DNA of 64,000 bases, from NCBI GenBank assembly GCA_002256245.1, contig NKIU01000003.1, positions 186,001 to 250,000 on the forward strand. The letters are read 5' to 3'. Within the stretch, counting starts at the first letter, position 1, and every line of letters begins with the position of its first letter. Source of the stretch: Pseudorhodobacter sp. PARRP1. GTDB taxonomy: Bacteria; Pseudomonadota; Alphaproteobacteria; Rhodobacterales; Rhodobacteraceae. Positions 38,518 to 46,819 of this stretch are shown here, one piece after another. The notes beneath the pieces were generated by a model, which worked only from the letters and a program-made list of their open reading frames with translations, was not told the DNA's origin and ran no database searches. The position numbers and the translations under genes are program-made.

Positions 38518-38710
38518 CGAACCGCGCGAAAACTCTGCGGGGCAGAGTTTTGCGGTTCGTTGCTCATAAGGCTGAAAGCCGCTGAGCAAGGGGTGTGGTG
38601 CCACAAGCCCTCATTTGGGAAATCGGGGCGCGCCTGACTGGCGGGCGCGAAATCGCGCCTGCCGGGGGCAGGCAGGCGCGGCCCGATTTGGCGCGGGCCA
38701 AATCGGGCAA
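38518..38710 (+). repeat. Four-hairpin structured intergenic element, copy A
   Basis: Hairpin 1 has outer stem CGAACCGC/GCGGTTCG (38518-38525, 38552-38559) and inner stem AAAACTCTGC/GCAGAGTTTT around GGG. Hairpin 2 is 38560-38589 with stems TTGCTCA/TGAGCAA and GGCT/AGCC. Hairpin 3 spans 38620-38689 with a 17-bp outer stem (one mismatch). Hairpin 4 is CCCGATTTGGC (38682-38692) with GCCAAATCGGG (38697-38707) around GCGG and shares CCCGATTT with hairpin 3, so the two exclude each other. A homologous copy lies at 50117-50312 on the opposite strand. The remaining gap to prs (38711-38845) holds the prs terminator. Confidence 0.85.
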
Positions 38711-38782
38711 AATCCCCAACCCACAGGGCCAAACGTTAAAAATTCGTTAAATCCACCACCTCAAGCCCTTGATATACAACAA

Positions 38783-38808
38783 ATAAAAAAGGTCCCGAGT
38801 TGGGACCT
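38783..38808 (-). terminator. Terminator of prs
   Basis: On the minus strand, AGGTCCC (38802-38808 in plus coordinates) pairs with GGGACCT (38790-38796) around AACTC and is followed by TTTTTATTTG. The same 17-nt stem-loop, as its reverse complement, stands at the 3' end of purK at 55798-55814. Confidence 0.85.
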
Positions 38809-38845
38809 CTCCTTTCCGTCGGGTGCCTGCGCGCACGCACCGCCC

Positions 38846-39865
38846 TCAGGGCCGCTGATACATACCCTCATAAATCGGAACCAGTGTATCCGTCTCAAAC
38901 AGCGACGACACAGAGGTTCCGTTCCAGATATTCAAGATCGCCTGCGCAAAAATCGGCGCGGTCGGCACGATCCGGATGTTCGGGCAGGCCTTCACGGCCT
39001 CGGTCGCCTCAATCGAATCCGTGATCACCAACGATTTCATCACCGATTTCGTCACCCGCTCCACCGCAGGCCCCGACAACACCCCGTGGGTGATGTAAGA
39101 GTGAACCTCGGTCGCGCCATTCTCCATCAACACCTCAGCCGCCTTGCAAAGCGTGCCCGCGGTGTCGCAGATATCGTCCACGATGATGCACTTCTTGCCG
39201 GCAACCGAGCCGATCACGATCATCTCGGCAATCTCACCGGCCTTCTCGCGCCGTTTATCGACGATCGCCAGCGGCGCGTTGATCCGCTTGGCCAACTCCC
39301 GCGCCCGCGCCACACCACCGACGTCAGGCGACACCACCATGATGTCGTCCATCTGGCCCTTGAAGTTATGCTCGATATCCAGCGCGAACACCGGGCTGGC
39401 GTAAAGGTTGTCCACCGGAATATCGAAGAACCCCTGAATCTGCGCCGCATGCAGATCCAGCGTCAACACCCGGTCCACCCCCGCCTCGGCGATCATGTTG
39501 GCAACCAGCTTTGCGGTGATCGGCGTGCGGGCCTTGGCGCGGCGATCTTGCCGGGCATAGCCGAAATACGGGATCACCGCTGTAATCCGATCCGCAGACG
39601 AGCGCCGCAGCGCATCGCACATGATCAAGAGTTCCATCAGATTGTCATTGGCGGGGTTCGAGGTCGGCTGGATGATATACATATCCTCGCCGCGCACGTT
39701 CTCGAACACCTCGACGAAAATCTCGGCATCGTTGAAACGCTCGATCCGGGCATCAACCAGATTGACCGACATGCCCCGATGCATCGACATCCGCCGGGCA
39801 ATGGATTTCGCGAGGGAAAGATTTGCGTTACCGGAAATCAGTTTCGGCTCAGTCATAACGGGCAT
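38846..39865 (-). CDS. prs: Ribose-phosphate pyrophosphokinase
   Basis: This 339-aa enzyme makes PRPP from ribose 5-phosphate and ATP for purine, pyrimidine, histidine and NAD synthesis. Landmarks are [14 protein letters not shown] near the N-terminus, [22 protein letters not shown], the flexible loop [27 protein letters not shown] and the PRPP-binding [14 protein letters not shown] chose the ATG at 39865 behind CGGAG; a second in-frame ATG at 39856 is possible. It is monocistronic and ends at a hairpin terminator. Confidence 0.96.
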   Translation of the reverse strand: MPVMTEPKLISGNANLSLAKSIARRMSMHRGMSVNLVDARIERFNDAEIFVEVFENVRGEDMYIIQPTSNPANDNLMELLIMCDALRRSSADRITAVIPYFGYARQDRRAKARTPITAKLVANMIAEAGVDRVLTLDLHAAQIQGFFDIPVDNLYASPVFALDIEHNFKGQMDDIMVVSPDVGGVARARELAKRINAPLAIVDKRREKAGEIAEMIVIGSVAGKKCIIVDDICDTAGTLCKAAEVLMENGATEVHSYITHGVLSGPAVERVTKSVMKSLVITDSIEATEAVKACPNIRIVPTAPIFAQAILNIWNGTSVSSLFETDTLVPIYEGMYQRP

Positions 39866-39954
39866 GGGGTCTCCGGGGGCCAGATTCGGATCGTTGACAC
39901 CGCTTATCACCCGGCTAGGGTCTTGCAAACCTTGAAGCCTTGGGGGCGCCTGAA

Positions 39955-40551
39955 ATGACACAGATCGACTACTACTTCGCACCCATTTCGCCGTTTTGTT
40001 ATCTGGCTGGAAACAGGCTGGAGGAAATCGCCGCCAAACATGGCGCAACCATCCGCTATATCCCGCTGAACGCCCCCGCCCTGTTCCCGCGCACAGGGGG
40101 GCAGGTGCTGGCAGATCGGCACGAGTCACGCAAAGCCTACCGCCTGCAAGAGTTGCGGCGCTCGTCCAAGCGCCTTGGCCTGCCGTTGAACCTGAACCCT
40201 GCGCATTTCCCGGTAAACCCCGCGCCCGCATCCTACGCGATCATCGCGGCGGCAAAGGTGGGCGGCGGCGATCTGGGCGGCCTTGTGCACGCCTTCCCCC
40301 GCGCGGTCTGGGCCGAGGATCGCAACATCGCCGACGACGCGGTGGTGCAGGAATTGCTGGCCAGCCACGGCTTTGATCCGAAAATCGCCGACAAATACAT
40401 GCTGTCAGCGGCAGAAACCTATGCGGAAAACCTTGATGAAGCCGCCGCGCGCGGTGTATTCGGCGTGCCGTTCTATATCGTGGGCGACGAGCGGTTCTGG
40501 GGGCAGGACCGCTTGGATGACCTCGACCTGCATCTGTCTGGAAAGCTGTAA
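39955..40551 (+). CDS. 2-hydroxychromene-2-carboxylate isomerase-like (DsbA fold)
   Basis: This 198-aa kappa-class-GST/DsbA-fold protein is similar to HCCA isomerases. The N-terminus [16 protein letters not shown] has the family SPxxY-like element with a Ser where thioredoxins carry the redox Cys. The later [16 protein letters not shown] and the C-terminal [22 protein letters not shown] are diagnostic. HCCA isomerases act in naphthalene catabolism, but no catabolic cluster is present, so a different glutathione-dependent isomerization is likely. The next gene begins immediately after its stop. Confidence 0.85.
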   Translation: MTQIDYYFAPISPFCYLAGNRLEEIAAKHGATIRYIPLNAPALFPRTGGQVLADRHESRKAYRLQELRRSSKRLGLPLNLNPAHFPVNPAPASYAIIAAAKVGGGDLGGLVHAFPRAVWAEDRNIADDAVVQELLASHGFDPKIADKYMLSAAETYAENLDEAAARGVFGVPFYIVGDERFWGQDRLDDLDLHLSGKL

Positions 40552-41373
40552 ATGCCTGAAGATCTGCACCACATCGCAGCCCCACCCCACCGGGTCTGGC
40601 ATCGCGGCGGCGCGCGCCCGGTTCTGGCGCTGCATTGCAGCCTGGCCCATGCCGGGGCGTGGTCGGCGCTGGCAGCGGGGCTGCATGGCATCACCGTCAC
40701 CGCCACCGACGCGCCGGGGCATGGCCGCGCCGAGGATTGGGTGCCCGGCACCGATATGCACGCCCTTGCCACGGCGCAATCCATCGCGATGGCGGAAAGC
40801 TTGGGGCAGGGCGGGCCGATTGATCTGATGGGCCACAGCTTTGGCGGCACGGTTGCGTTGCGCATCGCGGTCGAGCGCCCGGATCTGGTGCGCAGCCTGA
40901 CGCTGGTCGAGCCGGTGATCTTCGCCGCCGCCCACGCGATAGATGCCCCCGCCTATGCCGATTTCCGCGCCAGCCACCTCGGTTTTGCCGAAAAAGTCGC
41001 GGCGGGTGATCTGCCCGGCGCTGCGGCAGAGTTTCACCGCCATTGGGGTTCGGGCGACGTGCTGTCAGACCTGCCCGAGCGCACGCGGGCCTATATGACC
41101 GAGCGTATCCACCTGATCGTGGCGCAAAACCCCGCGTTGCTGGAGGATGCCGGTGCGATCCTGCGACCCGGCCGGCTGGAAGCCGTGCACGCCCCGGTGC
41201 TGCTGATCGAAGGCGCCGACAGCCCCGCGATCATCGACCGCATCCACCGCGCATTGGCCCTACGTCTGCCACAAGCATCGCGGCTTGTGGTGCCGGGGGC
41301 GGGGCATATGGTGTCGATCACCCATGCCACGCAGATTGCACCGAGGGTGCAGGCGCATTTGGATAGGGCTTAG
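40552..41373 (+). CDS. Alpha/beta-fold hydrolase
   Basis: This 273-aa hydrolase shows nucleophile elbow GHSFGG (MGHSFGGTVALR, about residue 95), an acid near LLIEGADSPAI and a His in GAGHMVSITHA. The usual HG oxyanion segment reads ALHCSLAHAGAW. The overall pattern (PGHGRAEDW, then GHSFGG) matches ester and lactone hydrolases. It starts 1 nt after the DsbA-fold gene, so they are co-translated. The substrate is unknown. Confidence 0.85.
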   Translation: MPEDLHHIAAPPHRVWHRGGARPVLALHCSLAHAGAWSALAAGLHGITVTATDAPGHGRAEDWVPGTDMHALATAQSIAMAESLGQGGPIDLMGHSFGGTVALRIAVERPDLVRSLTLVEPVIFAAAHAIDAPAYADFRASHLGFAEKVAAGDLPGAAAEFHRHWGSGDVLSDLPERTRAYMTERIHLIVAQNPALLEDAGAILRPGRLEAVHAPVLLIEGADSPAIIDRIHRALALRLPQASRLVVPGAGHMVSITHATQIAPRVQAHLDRA

Positions 41374-41628
41374 GTTTACGCAATGGAGCGTCCAATGGCA
41401 GGTGCCATCGCACCTGTCACAGCGCGACGTTTGAGCCCGACCCCCGGTGGCCAAAGCCACCGGGCAGCGCCCGCCCCGCCCTCGGCGGGCGCTTCTCGCC
41501 CGCCGGGTCAGGCGCTGCCCTCTGACAGCTATGCGTGAAGCGGTTTACCGATGCGTTCCCACATGACCGGGGCCGATCCTCCACTGGAGGATCGGCTTTC
41601 CCCAGTCAAATCTTCAGCAGCCAAATCT
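41374..41628. other. Intergenic region with structured repeat
   Basis: This 255-bp space between convergent genes holds the family-2 structured repeat at 41443-41517. A second inverted repeat, GATCCTCCA-CTGGAGGATC near 41576, is a plausible terminator for ltaE. No gene is visible. Confidence 0.55.
41443..41517 (+). repeat. Structured intergenic repeat family 2, copy B
   Basis: The upstream hairpin is CCCGGTGGC (41443-41451) with GCCACCGGG (41456-41464) around CAAA. The second stem is CAGCGCC (from 41465) with GGCGCTG (to 41517), enclosing the same GGCGGGCG-CTTCT-CGCCCGCC hairpin as copy A at 17181-17253. Confidence 0.8.
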
Positions 41629-42657
41629 TCAGCCCCGCAACGCCGCCAGAAACCCATCAACCTCGGCCTCGGTGGTGTTCCACGATGTGACCAGCCGCGC
41701 GGCCTCCATCCCCGGACTTGCGGGCATCTGGTAATAGGCCGCCCCCGCGGCCTCCAGCCGCTGATGCGTGCCCATCGCCCATTCCGGGAACATCATGTTG
41801 GCCTGCGCCGGATGCTGATGCCGCGCCCCCGCGCGCGCCACGCCCGCCGCCAGCCGTGCCCCCATCGCATTGGCATGGGCCGCCATATCCAGCCACAGAT
41901 CGCCTTCCAGATAGGCCTCAAACTGCGCCGAGAGGAACCGGTGTTTCGAGACCAGATGCCCCGCCCGCTTGCGGCGCAACTCGAACTCCCACGCCTTCGC
42001 GGGGTCAAACATCACCACCGCCTCGACCCCCATACAGCCGTTCTTGGTGCCGCCAAACGACACCACGTCAATGCCCGCCTGCCATGTGATCTCGGCAGCC
42101 GTCGCCCCCGTGGCAACCAAAGCATTGGCAAAACGCGCGCCATCCAGATGGCAGGGCAAATCCCACCGCTTCGCCACCGCCGTCAGGGCCGCAACCTCGG
42201 CGGGCGTATAAACCGTGCCCGCCTCGGTGACATTGGTGATCGAGACCATGCCGCGCTGCACGCCATGCACGCCCACTTCGCCAATGCGGCCAATGGTTTG
42301 CGCAAGGCTGTCGGGCGTCATCTTGCCATGATCGCCCGCGACGCCAACCAGCTTGGCCCCGTCGGTGTAAAACTCGGGCGCGCCGCATTCGTCGGTAGCG
42401 ATATGGGCCTCCGTATGGGCAAACACCGCCGACCACGGCTTGGAATGGATCGCAAGCGACAGCGAATTGGCGACGGTGCCGGTGGCAACAAGGTAAACCG
42501 CAGCCTCGGGGTGCTCGAACACCTCACGCACCTGTGCCGTCACCCGCGCCATGATCTCATCTGCGCCATAGCTGCGGGCAAACCCCTCGCTTGCGCGGGT
42601 GATCGCCGCCAGAACCGCCGGATGCGCGCCCGATGCGTTGTCAGAGGTGAAATACAT
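41629..42657 (-). CDS. ltaE: Low-specificity L-threonine aldolase
   Basis: This 342-aa PLP enzyme cleaves threonine or allo-threonine to glycine and acetaldehyde. The N-terminus MYFTSDNASGAHPAVLAAI is the family start. The PLP Lys is in VVSFGGTKNGCMG, the Asp-containing cofactor segment is HLDGARFANAL, and NVTEAGTVYTPAEV is conserved. It overlaps the upstream YcgN-family gene by 1 nt (TGATG), so the two form an operon. Confidence 0.93.
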   Translation of the reverse strand: MYFTSDNASGAHPAVLAAITRASEGFARSYGADEIMARVTAQVREVFEHPEAAVYLVATGTVANSLSLAIHSKPWSAVFAHTEAHIATDECGAPEFYTDGAKLVGVAGDHGKMTPDSLAQTIGRIGEVGVHGVQRGMVSITNVTEAGTVYTPAEVAALTAVAKRWDLPCHLDGARFANALVATGATAAEITWQAGIDVVSFGGTKNGCMGVEAVVMFDPAKAWEFELRRKRAGHLVSKHRFLSAQFEAYLEGDLWLDMAAHANAMGARLAAGVARAGARHQHPAQANMMFPEWAMGTHQRLEAAGAAYYQMPASPGMEAARLVTSWNTTEAEVDGFLAALRG

Positions 42658-43109
42658 CACAAATCTTCCTGAATGATATGATCGTCCCAATCGTCTTCAT
42701 CGACGGCGGCTTCCGACACGGTTTGCCCGCGCATCGAATGGCCGGACGTATGGGTAGAGTCGGGATCGCCGGTGCGCAAAGGGTGCCACTCGGGCAGCGG
42801 TTTGCCCTGCTGCAACAGCTTGTAGGCGCAGGTGGCGGGCAGCCAATAGCTGATCTTTTTCAAGGTCTTGGGGTTCAGCCGAATACATTCCGGCACAAAC
42901 TCGAACCGCCGCGCATAGTTGCTGCAACGGCAGGTTTCATTGTCCAGCAGACGACAGGCGACACGGGTATATTCGACCTCGCCGGTGTCCTCATACTCGA
43001 TCTTGTTCAGGCAGCATTTGCCGCAGCCGTCGCAAAGCGCCTCCCATTCCGGGGTGGTCATTTTCGACAGGGGAACAGTTTCCCAGAACTTCGGGCGCAG
43101 GTTTGTCAT
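42657..43109 (-). CDS. YcgN family cysteine-cluster protein
   Basis: This 150-aa UPF0260 family protein has conserved cysteine motifs CDGCGKCCLNKIEY and VACRLLDNETCRCSNYARR, consistent with a metal or iron-sulfur site (CxxCGxCC). The biochemical function is unknown to me. The N-terminus NLRPKFWETVPLSKMTTPEWEALC is family-typical. It is translationally coupled to ltaE downstream. Confidence 0.85.
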   Translation of the reverse strand: MTNLRPKFWETVPLSKMTTPEWEALCDGCGKCCLNKIEYEDTGEVEYTRVACRLLDNETCRCSNYARRFEFVPECIRLNPKTLKKISYWLPATCAYKLLQQGKPLPEWHPLRTGDPDSTHTSGHSMRGQTVSEAAVDEDDWDDHIIQEDL

Positions 43110-43147
43110 GGGGCCAAAATGACGTGGGTGCGCGGAAAAGGAAAGGG

Positions 43148-44071
43148 CTAGAGTGCGGCCAGAATCTCGCGCGAGCGCGCCACATCGGCGGCCATCTGGG
43201 TCATCAAACCGGGCAGGCCATCAAACTTCATCTCGGGGCGCAGGTAATCGACCAGCCCGATCGAAACGTGCTGACCGTAAAGATCACCTTTGAAATCAAA
43301 GAGATAGGTCTCAAGATTCGGGGTGTTCTCACCAAACATCGGGCGCACGCCAAGGCTTGCAGCCCCGTGATAGCTGCCCGCTTGCGGCCCGGTCAGCACA
43401 TCAACCAGCGCCGCATAGACGCCGAGTTTTGGCAGATGCAGCCCCGCCACCGACATGTTCGCCGTCGGATAACCCAATTCGCGGCCCCGCTTTTCGCCGT
43501 GGATCACCTCTCCGTCAATGCGGTGCCAATGGCCCAGCATCGCGGCGGCATCGCGCGGGCGGCCATCGCTCAGCGCCTGCCGGATCGCGGTGGAGGAGAT
43601 CTCGCGGCCATCCGATTTCACCAACTCGGCCACGGTGACGCCAAAGCCATAGGTCTGGCCAAGCGCCTGAAGATCGGCCGCCTTGCCCGCGCGGCCCTTG
43701 CCGAAACAGAAATCCGCCCCGACCACGACATGTGCCACGCCAAGGCCACCTGCCAGAATGTCACGCGCAAAAGCTTCGGGCGACAGGCTGGCGAGTTCGG
43801 CATCAAAAGGCAGTTGAAACAACTGCTTGACGCCCAGCTTGGCCAGCCGGTTGCTGCGGGCTTCGGCGTTCATCAGCCGGAAGGGTGCTGCTTGCGGGGC
43901 GAAGTATTCGCGCGGGTGCGGCTCGAACGTGACAATCCCCAAGGGCCCGTGCGGGCGGGCAAGGTCGATCACTGATCGGTGGCCCAGATGCACGCCGTCA
44001 AAGTTACCCATCGCCACCGAAGCGCCGCGCGTATCAGGATCAAGCCCTTGCCAATGCTGGTTTATTTGCAT
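43148..44071 (-). CDS. ribF: Bifunctional riboflavin kinase / FAD synthetase
   Basis: This 307-aa enzyme phosphorylates riboflavin to FMN and adenylates FMN to FAD. The adenylyltransferase domain is N-terminal (VAMGNFDGVHLGHRSVI, SSTAIRQALSDGRPRDAA), and the kinase domain is C-terminal (GYPTANMSVAGLHLPKLGVYA and GVRPMFGENTPNLETYLFDF). The start at 44071 is the family start. The riboflavin importer gene ribN and its FMN riboswitch are at 51.8-52.9 kb, so both uptake and conversion genes are in the window, in separate transcripts. Confidence 0.95.
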   Translation of the reverse strand: MQINQHWQGLDPDTRGASVAMGNFDGVHLGHRSVIDLARPHGPLGIVTFEPHPREYFAPQAAPFRLMNAEARSNRLAKLGVKQLFQLPFDAELASLSPEAFARDILAGGLGVAHVVVGADFCFGKGRAGKAADLQALGQTYGFGVTVAELVKSDGREISSTAIRQALSDGRPRDAAAMLGHWHRIDGEVIHGEKRGRELGYPTANMSVAGLHLPKLGVYAALVDVLTGPQAGSYHGAASLGVRPMFGENTPNLETYLFDFKGDLYGQHVSIGLVDYLRPEMKFDGLPGLMTQMAADVARSREILAAL

Positions 44072-44100
44072 GCTACCCCAGGGTGGGGCGGCCAGCGCCC

Positions 44101-44544
44101 CTAGTCGAACTTGCGGCTTGGCGCCAGAACCAGCGCCTCGCCTTTCAGAACCACGGTATTGCCCACCGCGCAATGGGTTTCAAGGGTCACACGGCGGCGC
44201 GCATGGTCAATCGCCAGCACTTTCACCACCGCCTCCACCGTATCGCCGGGGCGGACGGGGGCCAGAAATTTCAAGGATTGTCCAAGATAAACAGTGCCAT
44301 GGCCCGGAAGCTGTTCACCGATCACCGCCGAAATCAGCCCGGCGGTGAGCATACCATGCGCGATGCGGCCCTGAAAAATTGTGTCCTGCGCATAAGCCTC
44401 GTCCAGATGCACCGGGTTGTGGTCGGTCGAAACCTCGGCAAACAGGGCGATGTCGCGGTCGGTGATGGTTTTGTGCAACGACCGGACCATGCCGATTTCA
44501 AGGTCTTCGATGCAGATGGTGCCGCGCGGCTGGTTATCAAGCAT
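44101..44544 (-). CDS. MaoC-like (R)-specific enoyl-CoA hydratase
   Basis: This 147-aa hot-dog-fold protein carries the MaoC hydratase motif STDHNPVHLDEAYAQ, with the catalytic Asp and His, and GRIAHGMLTAGLISAVIG. It hydrates trans-enoyl-CoA and often supplies polyhydroxyalkanoate precursors. The ATG at 44544, preceded by AAGGGA at 8 nt, is preferred over that at 44568, which has no ribosome binding site. It lies 29 nt upstream of ribF on the same strand. Confidence 0.88.
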   Translation of the reverse strand: MLDNQPRGTICIEDLEIGMVRSLHKTITDRDIALFAEVSTDHNPVHLDEAYAQDTIFQGRIAHGMLTAGLISAVIGEQLPGHGTVYLGQSLKFLAPVRPGDTVEAVVKVLAIDHARRRVTLETHCAVGNTVVLKGEALVLAPSRKFD

Positions 44545-44657
44545 GGCCGAATCCCTTGAATATGCCATCGCAGCCTAGCAGATGCCGCGCTGCAGCGCAA
44601 ATTCAAAGCGCAGTAATTGTGCGCAGGATGGTCTGTAGTTGTAATTTTATTGCGAGG

Positions 44658-45548
44658 TTACCGCAGGTGCCCGATGCTATAGCTGGGCGAAAGCTGCAAA
44701 TCCTCCAGCCAATCCATCAGCATGGCCTTGTCCGGGTTGTGCTGATCTGCGCCAAACTGGTCTTGCGCAATGCCGCTTGTGACGAACAACGCGTCCAGGC
44801 CCTCGCCGATTGCGCCCTGCACGTCGGTGTGGACGCCATCGCCGATGCACAAAATCCGCGCGTCCTCGGCGCCGCCGATCGCCTGCAGCCGCCGCCGCGC
44901 AAGGTCGTAGATCGGCGGATGCGGTTTGCCGAAATACAAGGCCCGGCCGCCCATTTCCTCGTAACGCTTCGCCAAGGCCCCGGCGCAATACAAAAGCTTG
45001 TCGCCCATATGCACGATGATATCGGGGTTGGCGCACAGCATCGGCAAATCAAGCGTTTTCGCCAGCAGCAGCGTGGCGCGGTAATCCTCGGGCACCTCGG
45101 TCAGATCATCGGCAAGACCCGTCACCACCAGCCCTTCGGCATCCTTGGTGGCAACGCGCTCAATCGGCGGATTGGCGGCGGCCACCGCTTGCAGATCGGG
45201 TGCAAAATCGGTGAAGAACGCCTCATCCTTTTCGGCCCCGATAAAATGCACCCGCTGCCCGACCGCGCCGGTCAACATGGCATATTGCGCGGCATCGCCC
45301 GAGGTCACCACATCGTCCCACGCATCGCGCGGCACGCCCATTGCGTCCAGTTGCGGGATGATGCTGGTTTTCGGGCGCGGCGCGTTGGTCAGCAGGATCA
45401 CCCGGCCCCCCTTGGCACGAAACGCCTGCAAGGCGGCGACGGCTGCGGGGAAGGGGGCGACACCGTTGTGCAAACAGCCCCACAGATCGCAGAACACCGC
45501 ATCGTAAGCGTCGGAAATCTCGGCAAGATTGGCGATGATCTGGGTCAT
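44658..45548 (-). CDS. HAD hydrolase, NagD-like (TIGR01459)
   Basis: This 296-aa HAD-superfamily phosphatase of the IIA cap type has motif I DAVFCDLWGCLHNG. The general HAD DxD reads D-x-W, as usual for this subfamily. Motif II is VILLTNAPRP and motif IV is ILCIGDGVHTDVQGA. The substrate is unknown; related enzymes are sugar phosphatases. It follows the ppaC gene on the same strand by 15 nt, so they may be one transcript. Confidence 0.88.
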   Translation of the reverse strand: MTQIIANLAEISDAYDAVFCDLWGCLHNGVAPFPAAVAALQAFRAKGGRVILLTNAPRPKTSIIPQLDAMGVPRDAWDDVVTSGDAAQYAMLTGAVGQRVHFIGAEKDEAFFTDFAPDLQAVAAANPPIERVATKDAEGLVVTGLADDLTEVPEDYRATLLLAKTLDLPMLCANPDIIVHMGDKLLYCAGALAKRYEEMGGRALYFGKPHPPIYDLARRRLQAIGGAEDARILCIGDGVHTDVQGAIGEGLDALFVTSGIAQDQFGADQHNPDKAMLMDWLEDLQLSPSYSIGHLR

Positions 45549-45563
45549 GGGGGTCTGCTTTCC

Positions 45564-46484
45564 TTACAGTTTCAGCGCCGGGATGATCTGCTTTTTGCGG
45601 CTCATCAAGCCGGGGATCACCACGGTATCGCCCGCAACCGTGACACCAAACGAGGCTTCGGCCAGCGCCTTGACCAGATCATTCGGCACCAGCAGCGTGG
45701 CTTCTTCGCGCAGAATGTCGATCACGAACAGCAACACCTGCTCGGCGCCATCCTCGGCAGCCACGCCCGGCATCGCCGCCATCAGTGCATCCTTGCGCGC
45801 CAGCACCGTGGCGGGCGACGTGGTTTCCAACACCGACACCCGCAGCTCGCGGCCTGCGACGTTGTATTCCTTGCTGTCCATCCGCAGCAACGCCACTTCG
45901 GAAAACGCCGAGATATCCGATTTCGCCGCAAACATCTGGGCCGCGAATTCCGGGATCGAGACGCCCAGATCGGCAGCCAAAGCCTCGGCCACGGCGCGGT
46001 CATGCGGGGTGGTGGTGGGGCTGCGGAATTCCAGCGTATCCGACAGGATGCAAGTCAGCATCGCGCCCTTGATCCCGCGCGGCGCATGGGCCAGATCGCT
46101 GCCGATCAGATCGTGCATGATCGTCGCGGTGCAGGCCAGAGGCCGGATGGTGATGTCGATGGGCGAGGTGGTCTTGATGCCGCCCGCCAGCATGTGATGG
46201 TCGATGATCGCCTGAATTTTCGCCGAATTGATCGAGGGCGGCAGTTCCGCCGGGTTGTTGGTATCGACGATCACCACCTTATCCTCGGCGGTCACATCCG
46301 CGATGATCTCGGGCTTCTCGAGCCCCCAGTGGCGCAGCATGAAGGCGGCTTCGGTGTTCGGCTCGCCCAGCAGCACGGCGCGGGCGGGGGTGTTCCGCAC
46401 GTCCGAAAGATACCACGCCCAGATCAGCGGCGATCCGGTGGAATCGGTGTCGGGGGATTTGTGGCCGAAAACGAGAGTGGTCAT
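45564..46484 (-). CDS. ppaC: Manganese-dependent inorganic pyrophosphatase
   Basis: This 306-aa family II PPase of the DHH superfamily hydrolyses pyrophosphate. Metal motifs are VFGHKSPDTDSTGSPL, VIVDTNNPAEL and the DHH motif IIDHHMLAGG, followed by the DHHA2 domain with SRKKQ in its tail (GLMSRKKQIIPAL). The start at 46484 is the usual MTTLVFGHK. Alphaproteobacteria more often carry family I enzymes, but this subclass is known in Rhodobacter relatives. Confidence 0.92.
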   Translation of the reverse strand: MTTLVFGHKSPDTDSTGSPLIWAWYLSDVRNTPARAVLLGEPNTEAAFMLRHWGLEKPEIIADVTAEDKVVIVDTNNPAELPPSINSAKIQAIIDHHMLAGGIKTTSPIDITIRPLACTATIMHDLIGSDLAHAPRGIKGAMLTCILSDTLEFRSPTTTPHDRAVAEALAADLGVSIPEFAAQMFAAKSDISAFSEVALLRMDSKEYNVAGRELRVSVLETTSPATVLARKDALMAAMPGVAAEDGAEQVLLFVIDILREEATLLVPNDLVKALAEASFGVTVAGDTVVIPGLMSRKKQIIPALKL

Positions 46485-46555
46485 GGGGCAAACCTTCGGA
46501 AGGGGATTTGGCGGGCTTATAGGGCCGCAGCACTGGTTTGTCACGGGGTGGCGGC

Positions 46556-46810
46556 CTACTGCCACTTCCCCGGTTCGGTCGCCGATTGGCAGCCGTAGGG
46601 TGGCAGGGTCTTGGTGCCGAAATTGGCCTTCAGCCGCGCACAGCCCCAGTCTTGCACAAAGCCCGGCATCATCTGATGCAGGTCAATCCCCACCTCATCA
46701 AACGGGTCGGCAGCACCTGCGGTGTTGTTGACCCAAGCGTAATAGCGGTAACCCCCGGTGCCAAGGACCGCCAGTGCAATCACCACCACAAACATCAGAA
46801 CACGTTTCAT
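46556..46810 (-). CDS. Small exported/membrane hypothetical protein
   Basis: This 84-aa protein has an N-terminal hydrophobic segment (MKRVLMFVVVIALAVLGTGGY) that could be a signal or anchor. The soluble remainder contains two cysteines (DWGCARLKANFGT and LPPYGCQS) that may form a disulfide in the periplasm. I do not recognise a family. It begins 9 nt after the upstream TraB/GumN gene, so it is probably co-expressed. Confidence 0.7.
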   Translation of the reverse strand: MKRVLMFVVVIALAVLGTGGYRYYAWVNNTAGAADPFDEVGIDLHQMMPGFVQDWGCARLKANFGTKTLPPYGCQSATEPGKWQ

Positions 46811-46819
46811 AACAATCCT

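Noticed and set aside
38736..38750. Third TTAA-N7-TTAA match (TTAAAAATTCGTTAA)
   Set aside because: It lies downstream of both convergent genes in an AT-rich stretch, not near a start, so it is likely a chance match.
44556..46598. 680-aa plus-strand open frame over the HAD and PPase genes
   Set aside because: It is antisense to two well-supported genes and has no recognisable domain.
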